A stretch of 64,000 bases of DNA from Chlorophyllum brunneum. Taxonomy: Eukaryota > Basidiomycota > Agaricomycetes > Agaricales > Agaricaceae. Shown here one piece after another: positions 1 to 11,710 of this stretch. Within the stretch, counting starts at the first letter, position 1, and each line of letters begins with the position of its first letter. The notes under the pieces were generated by a model. The model saw only the letters and a list, made by a program, of their open reading frames with translations, had not been told where the DNA came from and did no database searches. The stretch spans positions 806,001 through 870,000 of the forward strand of contig OY756146.1 in NCBI GenBank assembly GCA_963576785.1. Reading direction: 5' to 3'. Made by a program: the position numbers and the translations under genes.

Positions 1-1294
1 TTGCTACCACAAGATGATCAACAAGAGACCCCGTTTTCTCTGGATTATCATCCTCACCAGCATCAGCATCAGCATCAGCACCAGCACCAGCATCAGAGGC
101 CACATTCGGCTGCTTCGTCCTCTGCCTATGGGCCTTTGAGGAGTAATGGTACCTGGAACCCTGTCCCAACAGTGGATATTACGCTCACCACTTCGTCCTC
201 GGGGAGCGTACAGAATCAAATCGAAACGATAGAGGAACTGGATGATGAACAGCCTGAGTATCGTATGGGAGGAGGTCCTATCACTGCTGTTTCCAGTGCT
301 GTTGCTCTTCCTACGGCGAGTCATATAGCCCATTACGCGACTCAACCACAAGTCACCGATGAAACTACTGGTGTAGTCGACGCAGCCAGTACATGTTCGT
401 ATCCTTCCCTGATGGTAAGTTTTCCCCATAGCGTTAAAAGCGCTGTATCTCAGCATCTCTTTCGATGGTTTCTGATCCTTGAGCCTATAGACACAAAGTA
501 TGCATCAACAAAACGGATACATCAACGTTGTTGACGTCCCTGAGGAATCTTCTCAAATCGCCTATCATCATCAACGACAAACAATTGACGTTACCGGCAG
601 TGGTGACCATGCCCAAGCACATCAACTACAAACGCATACCGGGGTGGGAGCGTTAAATGGTTTGGGGTTGTATGGTATACCGACTGCTGCCGCTGCAGGT
701 GGTCGAGGGGTAGAGAGTGGCTTACCCGGCCTTCCGGTTCTATCCCCAACGACGACGCATATATCGACGACAGCGGTGCCAAATGCGACTACGCCGTCTT
801 CTGTGGTAGAAGTGAATCAGAATCTGCATGGGTGTTCTGCGCTTAGACAAGCGGGTCGAGGGTCTTCTCACCATCAACGCATATATGGTATGATTTCCGC
901 ATCATAACATCTGTTCCGCTTATTTACGTGTTCCCCCATAGAACATCATCATCACCCGTATCTTCGTCCATTACACAACCCCCACCACAATCACCACCAT
1001 GCGAAGGTGGACCACTATTCTTCATCCTCTTCGTCAACAAGAGATTGCGCGTATTCGGACTATTCGGAAGAGTATGATTATGAGGAAACGAATTCAAATC
1101 CGAGTGTGTATGGTGGATGTGAACAAGAATATATAACTCCGCATCATGCTCCAACAAGTTCGCACCATTCGCACCGACATCAACACCAACAGCAACACAC
1201 TGTTACTAGTCCGGGGGGAGATCCAGTCGGACGACTTTGGTCTCGTTCTTCGTTTACTCAGAGTATGCTTTCTGGTGCCACTAGAGCGTCTTGA
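1..1294 (+). CDS. 3' part of a His/Gln-rich protein of unknown function
   Basis: The gene enters from the left edge, so its start is not visible. Three exons fit: 1-414, 491-887 and 942-1294 (TGA at 1292-1294). The junctions are GTAAGT...ATAG and GTATGA...ATAG, and the frame is kept through 387 visible residues. The protein is low complexity. A (His-Gln)n run sits near residues 18-32, further His/Gln clusters lie in the last exon, and there are Ser/Thr/Pro-rich stretches and an acidic Tyr/Glu/Asp patch. No catalytic or DNA-binding domain is visible. Such composition is common in the disordered tails of fungal transcription regulators and signalling proteins, but the folded part would lie outside the window. 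Function unknown. Confidence 0.65.
58..99 (+). repeat. CAG-CAT/CAC hexanucleotide microsatellite in coding sequence
   Basis: About seven in-frame copies of a six-base unit (CAGCAT or CAGCAC) encode an alternating Gln-His tract. Length changes here would stay in frame, so this is a likely site of length polymorphism between strains. Confidence 0.8.
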
Positions 1295-2989
1295 GCGGCC
1301 ACTCGAGAGAGCCCTTATCAAGTTTTCTGCTGTTGACTATTTCGCTCGTTCGTGATAATTCGCTAAAATGCTCTTTTTTTTATTGGACTTCGTAGTAGCT
1401 ATCGCTCCTTTCTCGTCCCACTATTCATCACCATCTTGGTTTTACCCCTCTTGGTCTTGCTCACTTACTTGCTTTCAAAGTTGCCAAACTTGCTGTCAGA
1501 GACACCGTCATATATACATACATACAAAATTCGCAGTTGTAGTCCGTTATGTATCACTCCGTACAATCGATATCACACCGTATTATCACAAGTAGTCCTT
1601 CCCGCATTTTTTTGGGGGCGAGTTGTCATATTGTAGTCGTAATATGTGTGCTGTTTTTTTTTTTTGTAGAGAGGGATTGTTTTTAGATATGATAATGTAG
1701 AAGCGATTGACATTTGTTTCTGCGAAAAGGTTTCTTTCCTGAACATTCGTATAATTGAATCTCCGAGCTGTTGACATTTACTGCGATTCCATGTGAAGAG
1801 AAGCTAAGAATGTCAGATCCCCGTTGCATGTAATTATATGGATTTGATTATCGATCTTCGTTCGTCGGGGTCTGAAGCAATTAGTGCCGTCCCGTTGTCG
1901 ATCGATTTTTTTGGGGGGTCAAAGAAGTTTGGAGAACCATGCTGCGAAAAAGTTTCAGAGTTTTCCAACTAGGTTCTCGTTGGGGCACTTGTGGTGCCTA
2001 TCTGCAGAGCGTGGTGCGCATGGTCAAGTTGTCAGCAGAAGTTTTGAACGTTTTTGACATTTCTTCTTCTTCTTCTCCTTCTTGGCTTTTGCTTCATTCT
2101 TGAAGTGCCGACTGAACCAGGAATGGCAATTTTTTTAATATTAAATCGAGATAATTATTAATTGACAGTTGGGTAAAAGGATGACTTGGGTTGTATAGGA
2201 ATTCTTGAGATGATTCCTCGGTTCTTTGACAGATTGACATCTTGACAACGAATTTTTTTTAGTTTTTTTTTTTTTTGTGTGTGAAGGATTGGGTGTGGAT
2301 CGAGAATGATGGAGCTTTGAAGTGGAAGGACGAGTGAAGAAGGGAGGGGTGGAGCTTTGGCGTACGGTAGATTGCGTCGAGGGTGTCGATCTTTATTGAT
2401 GGTTTGATAGGAGGAAGGCTTCAAGAAGTGCACTGATATGTCTGATATGTTTTATCGAGACTTCGGCGGTCATACGTGTCAAAAAAATAATCGCGCGAAG
2501 CACGATAAAGGATACGTGAAGGAGTGGTGTTTAAAAAAGTGAGATGAAATCCGAGCTCCATGCAATCGATATCAAAAGAGGGGTGTTTATGGTATGTCCA
2601 TATGCAGTGATCATCCCTGATTACAGTTAATGCCGAAAAATCAAATGAATGTAAGGGACCGTTGTTGGAGAAAAAGACGCGTGGAAGAGATGCTATCGCA
2701 ACGTGGGTCGCGATATTCCGTGAACAAAAATGATGCGATATGTCGTTCTGACTGTAACATGTATGATCCTGTCTATTGGGCGTTGGAGCGTGTCGTCGGA
2801 GTTGGGGGGTTTTCGAGAGGCTCCCAGGGGTGTGCGGTGGCGTTTCATAAGTATTGGAGCGCAGGGCTGAAGGCGCAGTGGGCAATGGGTTTGGTAATGG
2901 AGTGCTTGCGGGGTACTTGTGTGATCGGTCTCGAATGCGACCCTGAACGTGAAGGGTTTGAGGGACTTGATGCAGGGAGGGGATAGCAA
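1295..2989. other. Gene-free spacer with T-rich 3' flank
   Basis: It holds poly(T) runs (for example 1372-1381, 1654-1667, 2248-2275) and no reading frame that resembles a protein family on either strand. The first few hundred bases are probably 3' UTR and terminator of the upstream gene. A weak ORF at 2630-2986 on the plus strand has no recognisable features. Confidence 0.5.
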
Positions 2990-3089
2990 GTCACTTTGCC
3001 GGAGTGGTTAACGGGATCGCCTGCTACCCCTTGCGGAGCTAGTCAGCGGTTGGTCTTTGACCGCGTGTGTTCGAATCGCACAGGTGACG
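2990..3089 (+). tRNA. tRNA-Ser (anticodon GCT) with an 18-nt intron
   Basis: The acceptor strand 2990-2996 pairs with 3082-3088, with one G-U pair. The D-arm carries the usual GGTTAA, and the T-loop is TTCGAAT closed by a 5-bp stem. The anticodon stem 3016-3020 pairs with 3046-3050. The loop reads C-T-GCT-A with the anticodon at 3023-3025. An intron of 18 nt (3027-3044) follows A37, the canonical place for nuclear tRNA introns. The mature length of 82 nt and the long variable arm (around TGGTCTTTGACC) are what a class II serine tRNA needs. A run of six T at 3094-3099 acts as the Pol III terminator. It decodes AGC/AGU. Confidence 0.93.
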
Positions 3090-3093
3090 CGTC

Positions 3094-3099
3094 TTTTTT
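3094..3099 (+). terminator. Pol III terminator of tRNA-Ser
   Basis: A T6 run begins five bases after the discriminator base of the tRNA, the expected RNA polymerase III stop. Confidence 0.8.
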
Positions 3100-3261
3100 G
3101 AGCGTGCCAGAGTCTCGGTGGAAGTTCTTCGGGGGATAGCCACGCGGGAACCACGTGAGAAAGAAGGCTGAGGCTGCTATCTCGACATTGTCCACTCCCA
3201 GCCCTGCACAACTCCCAGCCTCTCCTTCTCTTCCCCCCACCTCTCCTTGCCACCCACCCCC

Positions 3262-6200
3262 ATGTCCCACCCCGCCCCCACCCCCAGCGACGAACACGCC
3301 CACGAACAGCATCCTCCCATGGTCGTGAGCGATGCCGTTCTCAGGAGACGCAGTGCAGACGTCGGTGGCCTCCATCTCGCCCTGCGTGGCGAGAGCCAGG
3401 GACAGGGTTGGCTGGACAGCACCAGTTCAGACACCATCATCGAGTGCGTCTTTCTCGCTTTTGAAATCCATTTTTGAATAGCGGGCTCATTTTTTTGTTA
3501 TTATCTTTCTTTCTTTTGATCAGGACAAGGTACGCGGAGCTGTTGACGTCGATGTATCGAGAAACGCTGCGCTTGGTGGAGAACAATGTTGCCTCAAAGT
3601 ACGTCTTCACTTCGGCTCTATGATCGGATATGTGATATGAAAAGATTAATTTTTTCCCCTTTCTCTCGGCTAGTGATCCACCAGAGCTCTCGCACAATGA
3701 TCGCGTTGAACTGCTCAAAAGCCTAGAATCGTGGCGTTTTGAACCTTTGCGCATGCCAGAAGACAGAGTCCTCGCCTGTGTTCTATTTCTTTTTCAAGTC
3801 CTCTTCCGAATCGAAGGCATGAAGGACGCAATTAAAGTAGACATGAGTACGTCCATCCGATCTTATCAGCAACTACCCAAAATCCCGACACTAATCCTGA
3901 TTTGAATCAAAAACAGACGTAATACGCCAGTTCATTCTTCACATCCGACAACTCTACCGCTGGCAAAATCATTATCACAACTTTGAACATGCCGTCGATG
4001 TTTTACAAGCTATACACTGTTATCTTCGTGAAGCGGATGTCGTTCCATCTGTATCCCTTCTCCTCATAGACGCAGACGCGCCTGGTGGAAAGGGAATGTG
4101 GACTTCGAGTAGAGAACCTGATTCTGGTCCGATGGCGACTTGTTTGACACCACATGAGATTTTTGCTTTGTATTTGGCTGCCATAGGACATGATGTTGCG
4201 CATCCGGGGTTTAATAATCCTTTTATGGTAAGTTTTTTGCGTTACATGATATGAAAATTATCGTTTGACGTTGTCGATGTTGAGGAAAATGCAGAGGCAC
4301 CCCTTTCGCAGGTATATGATAATCGATCCGCGCTAGAGCATATGCATAGTTATTTGTTGTTGACGACAATGAGACACCACGGGTTAGGTGTGTTACTAGA
4401 TGATCCACAGACTGGTGCGTCTCCGTCTTTCACCCACCCAAGGCCTCATTTTCTCACTTCTTCTTCCAGGCACACTTTTTCGCAAAATCCTCAAAGGCTC
4501 CGTACTCGCGACCGATATGGGCGTACACCAAAAATTCATGGACAATTTCAAGGAAATTTTAGATGGGACCACTGAAGCATCCAACGGATTCGTACAGTGG
4601 CAATCGACGAAATGCGAGAGACAGGCTTTTATATGTCAACTTTTGTTAAAGAATGCTGATATCAGCAATCCTGTGAGTTGATCTTTTCGTCACACCTGTC
4701 TATCCTTATGTGTCTTTTAGTGTCGACCGTTTTCCGTCTCGAAACAATGGGCATCTGCACTCCAACAAGAATGGGCTTGTCAATATAAATTCGAGAATTT
4801 TCTATCGTTGACCCATAGTGTTAACCCTTCCAATGAACCGCTTGCAGAAGCGAAGTCGCAAGTCTTCTTTACGAGGAATATTGCGAAACCTTTGGTTGAT
4901 ATGACTACTATCGCTATACCCGGTACGTCTAACCCCTTCCCCACACCATCCATTTCGTAACTAACATGCGGAGTGTAGAATTAAGACAGTACAGTCACCA
5001 CTGTGCCGAAAATTTAGAGCAGTGGGAACGAATACTAAAGGAATTAAAAGATGCGGGGGAAGGATCTACACCGGAGGCAATCGCATCCGTGCCTCCTTTC
5101 ATTTCGACGCCAACTTCGACCAATCCTTCCTCCGCATCTTCCTCCCACCCCTCATCCACCTCCGTCTCAAACTCTCCCACACGACAAAACTCCACCACAA
5201 CACCGAACTATGTCACATCCCCCCATCCATCAACCTTCCCACAATCACAATCACAGGGATCCATCCCATCAGCAGCAACGCTCATATCCATCTCAGCTTC
5301 CAGTTCGATTTCGTCTACCATCACCACCACCACTACTACTACCACTTCATCTGCATCTTCGTCCAATCCCGTCTCACCGAGGATTTTGAATCCTTCAGAG
5401 AATGATTATTCTACGGCGTTTCGACTTACACTTCCGAGAACTTCTTCTACCGCTACTACAGCGAAATCGGATGGTGGATCGAGTATGGCGAGTATGAGTC
5501 CTGCTGGAACGCCTGGATCCGTGTTTGGTTCAAGTATGGGTAGGCAAGTTAGTCGGACGCCTAGTTCTAGCGGTGGTGGAGGTGGAGGGTTAATATCGCC
5601 ATCACTTTCAAGAGCAGCTGCTCGTGTGATTGCAACTACGTCAAGTCGAACGTCCTCGAGCGCGAGTGGTCATATTGGTTCATCTGAAGCTCCTTCGTCA
5701 CCGCCTGTTACGTTGGAGACGAGAAGATATCCATTATATGCTCTTATGTATCCACATCCGATTGCGTATACCCAACCACAACCACAACTACAACCAACAC
5801 AAGAATCGGATCGCACAAACTTGGACGGGTATAAGTTTCCCTTTGGATCTGGGTATGGACAGGGACATGTACCACCTCCACCACCACCAACAGCGGAAAC
5901 GAATACGTTCTACCCTCAATCTCAACCACATTCTCATCCCCAATCACAATCCCATTCAAGTACACCTTCTATATCGTTGTCGTTATCACGTTCTGATTCT
6001 CCGTCACAAATCAACCTGGAAGATGAAGTTGAGAGGGAACTAGTGTTGGGGTTCGGAGGGATGGAAGACGATGTATATGAGATGGATAATGAAGCTCATC
6101 GTGAACGGTTGAGGAGTGTAGTTGGACGTGGTGTTGGTGTGGGGGGGTTGAAGAAGAAGAAATCGGGAAATATTTTAGGTGGTGGCGGTGGTGGTGGTAG

Positions 6201-6951
6201 TGGCAATCATGGTGGTGGTAGTGGTTCGTCGGTTTTTGGTGTAAACTCAAGTATAAGCCCGAGCGGCGGTGGGCAACAACGGCAGCAACACCATAATCGT
6301 GCATCTTGGTGTTCAGGAGAACCCGTACCGATTGATGTGGATAGGGAAGTGAAGACTGTAGAGGATGCAAAGGGGACTATTGAAAGCTGGAGAGGAAGGC
6401 GGGGATCTGCGAGTTTTGGAGTGGTGAGTGGAGAGAGTGGGAAGTCGAGAGCTGTTGCGGCTGAGGAGAGTGAGAGTGAGATTGGGGATGGTGAAGAAAA
6501 GATATGTGATGGAGGATCGATTCCTGCCGGTCTCGTTTCTGCTGCTCCAATCAACAACTCCACTGCCGCCGCCACAGCCGTAATCGATAAAGAAGAAGGG
6601 GGTGTAGACCCACGAACCCCACCTCAACAAACGGGTACTCTTATCAGAGACGAAAATAGATCTGGATCGCCTACGCCCAAAGCGAAATCAAAAGGGATGA
6701 CGAAAATGAAAGAGACTGATGCACAGAGAAAACGAAGAGAAGAGGAAGAGGAAAAGAGGGCAGAGGCGAAGAGGGAAAAGTTGAGGGAAGAGTTGATTAG
6801 AGATTTCGAGAAGGAGAAAGGGTTTTTGAGTAAGGAGGTTCATAATTCTGCTGTTGGAGGTGGTGGTGTCGGTTCGAGTGGAGGAGGAAGGAGGAGTGCA
6901 AGGTCGAGATCGAGGTCGAAAGCGAGGAGAAAGGGAAAGGGAAAGAAGTAA
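3262..6951 (+). CDS. 3',5'-cyclic nucleotide phosphodiesterase (class I, PDEase domain)
   Basis: The enzyme hydrolyses cAMP/cGMP to the 5'-monophosphate and damps PKA signalling. Eight exons fit in frame: 3262-3443, 3524-3598, 3674-3846, 3917-4227, 4312-4414, 4470-4672, 4721-4922 and 4979-6951, giving 1073 residues. The catalytic domain spans roughly residues 60-415. It shows YHNFEHAVDV (His164, His168), the class I signature GHDVAHPGFNN (His235, Asp236, His239) and KNADISNP (Asp345), which supply the two-metal site. Everything after about residue 425, some 650 residues in the last exon, is Ser/Pro/Gly/Gln-rich and looks disordered. It ends in a charged Glu/Arg/Lys helix and a basic RS-rich tail. 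The start is the first ATG in frame after the upstream tRNA; an upstream TTG in the same frame was not used. Similar to yeast high-affinity PDE2-type enzymes by motif. Confidence 0.93.
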
Positions 6952-8190
6952 TGGGGCTTTTTTTTCGTTCGTCATTGTCAGGCGCTTTCTTAGTGCCTTT
7001 CTTTTGCGACATGCAAGATACCCCCACCGCGCTACGTTTTCAAGTTCAAGCTCTTGCTTATATGCGTATAACTGTTCGTTTTTCTTTGCTCTTCTTGTTC
7101 TTTGTTTTCTGCTTTTTTTTTGCTTTTATTTCATAGCTGCAATCACATCTTACTTCGTCTTCTTTAAACCTGTTTTGATTTTATCCCAATCCTCCAATTC
7201 TTGTTTTATCGTTGTTGTGTGTTTTTCTTGTTTCTCGTCTTGATACTTTCCGAAATTTGTTTCCCCTTCTCTCTCTCAAAATTCTTGATCCACATAAGTG
7301 TAGCCATTTCTTTTGCTCACAAAAATACGTCCTGCCTTTGTAATATCACGTTTCTCGCTCCCCTCTCATCCATTCCTCTTGTCTTTTTTTCTCCAAAAAG
7401 AAAACATCATTGTCGTTTTGACGTAGTATACCTTGTGTTTACTGTGTTTTTGTATTGCGTGCACATACTTCTCCGTGTAGCTAAAGCGAATTTTTCGTGT
7501 ATCCATCCCATATCTTCTTGCTTTCACGGTGGTTGTTATAAATATAGACAACTGGATTGACTTCGTGGATTGATTCGCACGGTCTTCTTCAACTGAGGCC
7601 GGTATGCCAATTGGGCTGTTGCTCTGCCGCTCATCGCCTTCCTTAACTCTGTTTGTGATTCTCTGTCGAAGACATGCGTATGACGCAAGAAGTGAGCTTC
7701 TCTTCTTCAGGAGGCTGTTATTGGCTGTGCTCTGAATTCGGGCAGAAGACCAGAATGTGGGCAAAGGACAATGCCTCAACAGCGTTTTTGTGGGCCAAAA
7801 TTGACCTTCTGAAAAGATGTTTTCACTGCAAAAGTGGGCATATGCTTTGTTCTTGAAGTGCTCTGTTGGTTTATATAAACCGCGGACGGGATTGTAAAGT
7901 TGATCTCCACTGCGAGGAAATGCCCCTGACGAAGAGACCAGGAGGTGACTGGCGATCATGGGATGAATGACAGCTGCAAATTTTTTTGGAGGGTAGGATC
8001 GCACCCGGTGCTGTCGTGTTTGCAGTGCAGTATCCTTGGCGTGGATTACGCCAAGGCCGACTCGCGTTAATGGATTCTATCAAAATGACAGCCCGCAGTC
8101 TTAAAGATACAAACTTAAAAGCAGGAGGTGAGATTCGAATAGGTACCGACTGACTTTATCATCGCCTTTCACTCTTAACTATCTAGCCCC
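6952..8190. other. T-rich intergenic region
   Basis: The first 600 bases are strongly T-rich on the plus strand (3' flank of the phosphodiesterase gene). A 212-codon minus-strand open frame (7366-8004) has no recognisable composition or motif and is probably chance. A perfect hairpin lies at 8034-8056. Confidence 0.5.
8034..8056. repeat. Perfect 9-bp inverted repeat
   Basis: CCTTGGCGT and ACGCCAAGG are exact reverse complements separated by five bases. It lies 135 bp upstream of the small orphan gene at 8191. It could be a dimeric protein-binding site or an RNA hairpin; no function is assigned. Confidence 0.7.
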
Positions 8191-8694
8191 ATGTCTCCCC
8201 CTGCAAAAGCCATTTGCAAAAAGCTCAAATCCCTCTTCTCCCCCTTCAAACGCACGAAACGGACACGGCAGGTGGATCCAGAGGTATATCCCGATACCAC
8301 ATCTAGTATGAGCCCCGTATTGTATACTCCGGCTATGTGGGTGCCGCAGGTGGACAATGCCACATTATCAACCAATCCAAGTACGTTCGTTTCTCGTCAT
8401 CACACAAATTACAGCATACACCCAACGGGGGCGGACTTTATCCCAGATTCAAACTATGGAGCGGAAGCATGGACAAACCAAACCTATCCTCCTCATAACC
8501 CCAACATTCTCTGTTATCAAACTATGACCACCACCCTTCCCCACGCGAATGGCCATGGATTTATGACGGAGGGTTGGACGACGGCTGTTGATCAATCTGG
8601 TGGAAACGTTACCACTATGCATCGCAAAACGGGAGTTTCACTCTCGGGTGTTGATAATAGTATCAGGATTGGGGATTGGCAAGCGAGGACGTGA
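8191..8694 (+). CDS. Small orphan protein with a basic N-terminus
   Basis: A single open frame of 167 residues from ATG to TGA. The N-terminus is lysine/arginine-rich (KKLKSLFSPFKRTKRTR). The middle is Asn/Thr/Pro/Tyr-rich, and the C-terminus has a short alternating pattern (SLSGVDNSIRIGDW). No domain is recognised. It resembles in style the low-complexity orphans at 48426, 60748 and 62292, which also end in a short polar/hydrophobic alternating segment. A possible donor (GTACGT at about 8381) could split the frame, but no convincing acceptor was chosen. Function unknown. Confidence 0.5.
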   Translation: MSPPAKAICKKLKSLFSPFKRTKRTRQVDPEVYPDTTSSMSPVLYTPAMWVPQVDNATLSTNPSTFVSRHHTNYSIHPTGADFIPDSNYGAEAWTNQTYPPHNPNILCYQTMTTTLPHANGHGFMTEGWTTAVDQSGGNVTTMHRKTGVSLSGVDNSIRIGDWQART

Positions 8695-9453
8695 TTGTTG
8701 TTGCACTTTGGGTGGTGGGGGGCTGCGTATAAGCTGTGCAGCATCATAGAGAATACGGTCGTCCATGAGGCGTCTATCAATCCTCTTCGTCCACTTCTTT
8801 ACCCCTTTACGTCCTCAGCATTTCCCTTGATTGGGCGTTCGCAAATCCTCAATGGAACAATGGCCCAGATTGGTAGTGTAAAATTTATCCTCCTTCCTTC
8901 TTTCTTCCTTTACTTCTCATTTTGGATTCAAGTATATTTGTGAGTACTGTAACTATAGGAACCGTGTTTATATTTTCAAATCAGCTGTTTAAATCAAGGT
9001 TTCGCGTGTGAAATGGCTTGCTGAGGCTAAGCTTTTGTATACTTGATACGTCCAGGTCGAGTGCAAAATTACTGAGAGGTACATTCGTCGGGCCCCTTGG
9101 CAACTATTAACAGTGATGTTGGGTAGGGGGGCCCAACGTCCGAACACCCTTCGTCTCTGGTCATGGAATATGGCAGTAACCAGGAGGCTAAGATCGAGAG
9201 GCGCTCACTTTGAATCTCAAATGACTATGTAGAACATACGAGGAAATGTTTTGATGTTGATTCGTTAATCAAGTTAAATCCACAATACCCAACGAAATAG
9301 CTCATAAAACAAGTTGGTGCTGGCATGAATAAGAAGAGAAATCTAAAACAAGCGTGTGTGTGCAGACAATATGCTCCTCCGGATGCGAATAGAAAGAGCT
9401 GTTCAAGTATTCTCGTAGTCACCATACGCAATGGACAAGAAAATGCCCATTGC
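8695..9453. other. Convergent intergenic region
   Basis: Space between the 3' ends of the small orphan gene and the YVH1 gene. No coding signal or structured RNA recognised. Confidence 0.45.
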
Positions 9454-11410
9454 TCAAACCACAATCTCATCAACTTTCGATCGATTTATGCAAAAGCCCT
9501 TGACCAGAAAATATTAGCCTGACTGGATGAGCGAACAGTACAGAAGGGCCGAGCGCACCGGTACAACCCACTCCTTACAACCGCAACGTACTCCTGCCCA
9601 GTCGTAATTTCCGAGTTTCGTACCACACTTCTTGTTGGGACAGACAATCTTCCCAGCGAGCTGACCTTCCTGCAAAAATGACTCCATCCATTTCATCTAA
9701 ACATGGATATTCATTTCATCAACACGCTCATAGATTCGCAAAAAAAAGAACGTACTGGTTCGACGAAATACCCAGAGCATTTCGGATTTATGATGATGGG
9801 AGGACTGACAACAGGAGTCTTTGGCTGAGCCACGGTGGGCGAAGTGGGCGAACAGGATGAGCCGAACGATGAAGAACGTAATGCTGCGAGCTTGGGATTG
9901 GCGTAAAGTTGAGCGGCCAGATTCGCAGGACTAATAAGATGGGTCGTTATAGGTTCCTGGTTTGCAGCTTCTGACACCATCGCATTGGTCGCTGCTGTAG
10001 TCTCTGCTATATCCGAGCTCGAGGTCACTGCTGGGTCTTTGCCTGATTCTTGTACAAGTGTCATGACGGCATCAGATAATCTTCGACCCAGTAGCCTCGC
10101 AGCCTCGAGGTGGATACTTTCTGGTGGGTCGTCCCCTTGTTCATCCACTTCGTCATCATCTTCCACGGCAGAGGACATCGTCAACGACGAATCCATAAGA
10201 CCTCTCGATACAGATCGGAAATTACTCAACCTCTCCGCACTAGAATTGCTTTTCGTGGTTCCTGTTTCAGGCTCCTCCGCGATTGTCTTCTCGCCGGTTG
10301 CACCCGAATCAAGCGTCGACATTGTCAAAGAATCACCAAGCCCGAAAGACAACCTCGGCCTCGATGGTCTTCTCTGCGCAGGTGTGGTACCATTTGAAAC
10401 GCCAGGAGATTGCCCGAGAGATGAACGTGATTGTACTTCGGAAGGTCGTCTTGACGCTGCGGGTGTCATAGAAGCAGGCGTCGCAGGTCCCAATTGGCCA
10501 TGATCGAGCATGTGTTCGCGTGTTGCGAGTTCCTGACGACACATTTTACATCGAATATGTCGACGAGGCGCTGGCGATGGAGTGGATGGAGTGGAATCGG
10601 AACCTGGTGTGCGTGGATAGCTTGCGAGCATGTCGAGTTGAGATATTCCGTCACCGTCTACAGCCGCGAATACCGAAGCAAACAGATCAATCGAAGAGAT
10701 CGATGGTCAAATTTAGGAAGTCGATAAGATAGTGGACGAGACACACTCATGATTTCATCGACTGTTCGTCCGAGGTAGTACCGTCGGATATCTTTTTCTT
10801 TCTTCGAGATATTGTAGTGGGATTTATGGAATAGGTCGAGCTGCTGCAGAAAATTAGGATTCGGGCTTGAACAGGCCCATGAGCTATGCATCAGTGTGGA
10901 TCGAGGCACCGGGTACGTACTCGATGTACGGGCGGGCTTTCCGGATGAGTTCGAGGGCTCCTTCGGGGTCAAGGTTCTGGCTATGCATCAGGTATGCAGC
11001 GACGATAGATGCACTACGGCCTAGAATGTCCTTTGAGTCTCCGATGTGGTAAGTTCAGACCAGGCCGTAACTCACTGACGCCTGCTTGGCAATGTACCAA
11101 CACCCCTCGTCCCTTGTCCAACTCTGCCTGGATGAAGTGTATCGAGGGTAGAAAATGAGCAAGAATATCCGCATCTTCGGTGTCATCAATTAATATCTGG
11201 TGCCGAATGAAAGTCTGGAAGTAATGAGTTTAGGAGGTAGGATCAGTAGAGATCGCTATGATCCGAACAAGTGTAACATACCTCGTGGACCGTGATACGC
11301 CCACGCATCGCAGAAAGAATACTGTAGATATTATTTGACTTGAGTTTCTCGACATTCATAGCGCTCGGGAGGTCCCCTATCCAGAGGCCGGGAATAACTT
11401 CGTTCATCAT
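9454..11410 (-). CDS. YVH1: Dual-specificity phosphatase of the YVH1/DUSP12 type
   Basis: In yeast, Yvh1 releases Mrt4 from pre-60S ribosomes and takes part in growth and sporulation control. Seven exons on the minus strand: 11410-11282, 11214-11076, 11020-10921, 10865-10747, 10657-9756, 9696-9559 and 9498-9454, giving 523 residues. The phosphatase domain (about 1-150) carries the loop HCQAGVSRS with catalytic Cys85 and Arg91; an intron interrupts this loop at the Ser90 codon. The C-terminal zinc-binding part starts near RCKMCRQEL and ends with CSGYFVEP, CPNKKCGTKLGNYDWAG, CGCKEW and PGFCINRSKVDE, the hallmark of this family. About 200 Ser/Thr/Pro-rich residues separate the two zinc segments, making the protein longer than yeast Yvh1. 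The last 45-nt exon is needed to restore the family's C-terminus; read-through of the last intron would stop early at 9514. Confidence 0.95.
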
Positions 11411-11710
11411 GGTGATGATGGTGATGGTGGAGTGTAAAAATGTTTAAGTAGTACTTATAGCCAGTCCGATAGCTTAGGCGGTGCTGTGGCCCCTTTCTAT
11501 CGATACATCACCAGCTTGTGGAGCGCTGCTCCAAAATAACTCCCTGCTTAGCACGTAGCATTTCATATCCACTGACGTCTGACCTTGAGCACCAGATATC
11601 GCAACAAAAGGTATATATACATATCCTCCACCACACTACTACACAAACGGGGCATACATGACGATCGCCACCCCATCACCACCCATGATGTGGCCCTGGT
11701 AATTGATTAT

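Noticed and set aside
1368..1595. Short plus-strand frame with hydrophobic start (LLDFVVAIAPF)
   Set aside because: Lies in the T-rich 3' flank of the first gene. T-rich DNA produces Phe/Leu-rich frames by chance.
7366..8004. 212-codon minus-strand open frame
   Set aside because: Composition is not protein-like, it lies antisense to a T-rich 3' flank, and it has no introns or motifs where real genes in this window do.
9514..9558. Read-through end of YVH1 (…VVPVRSALLYC… then stop)
   Set aside because: Splicing a 60-nt intron restores PGFCINRSKVDE, the conserved family C-terminus, so the read-through stop is not the real end.
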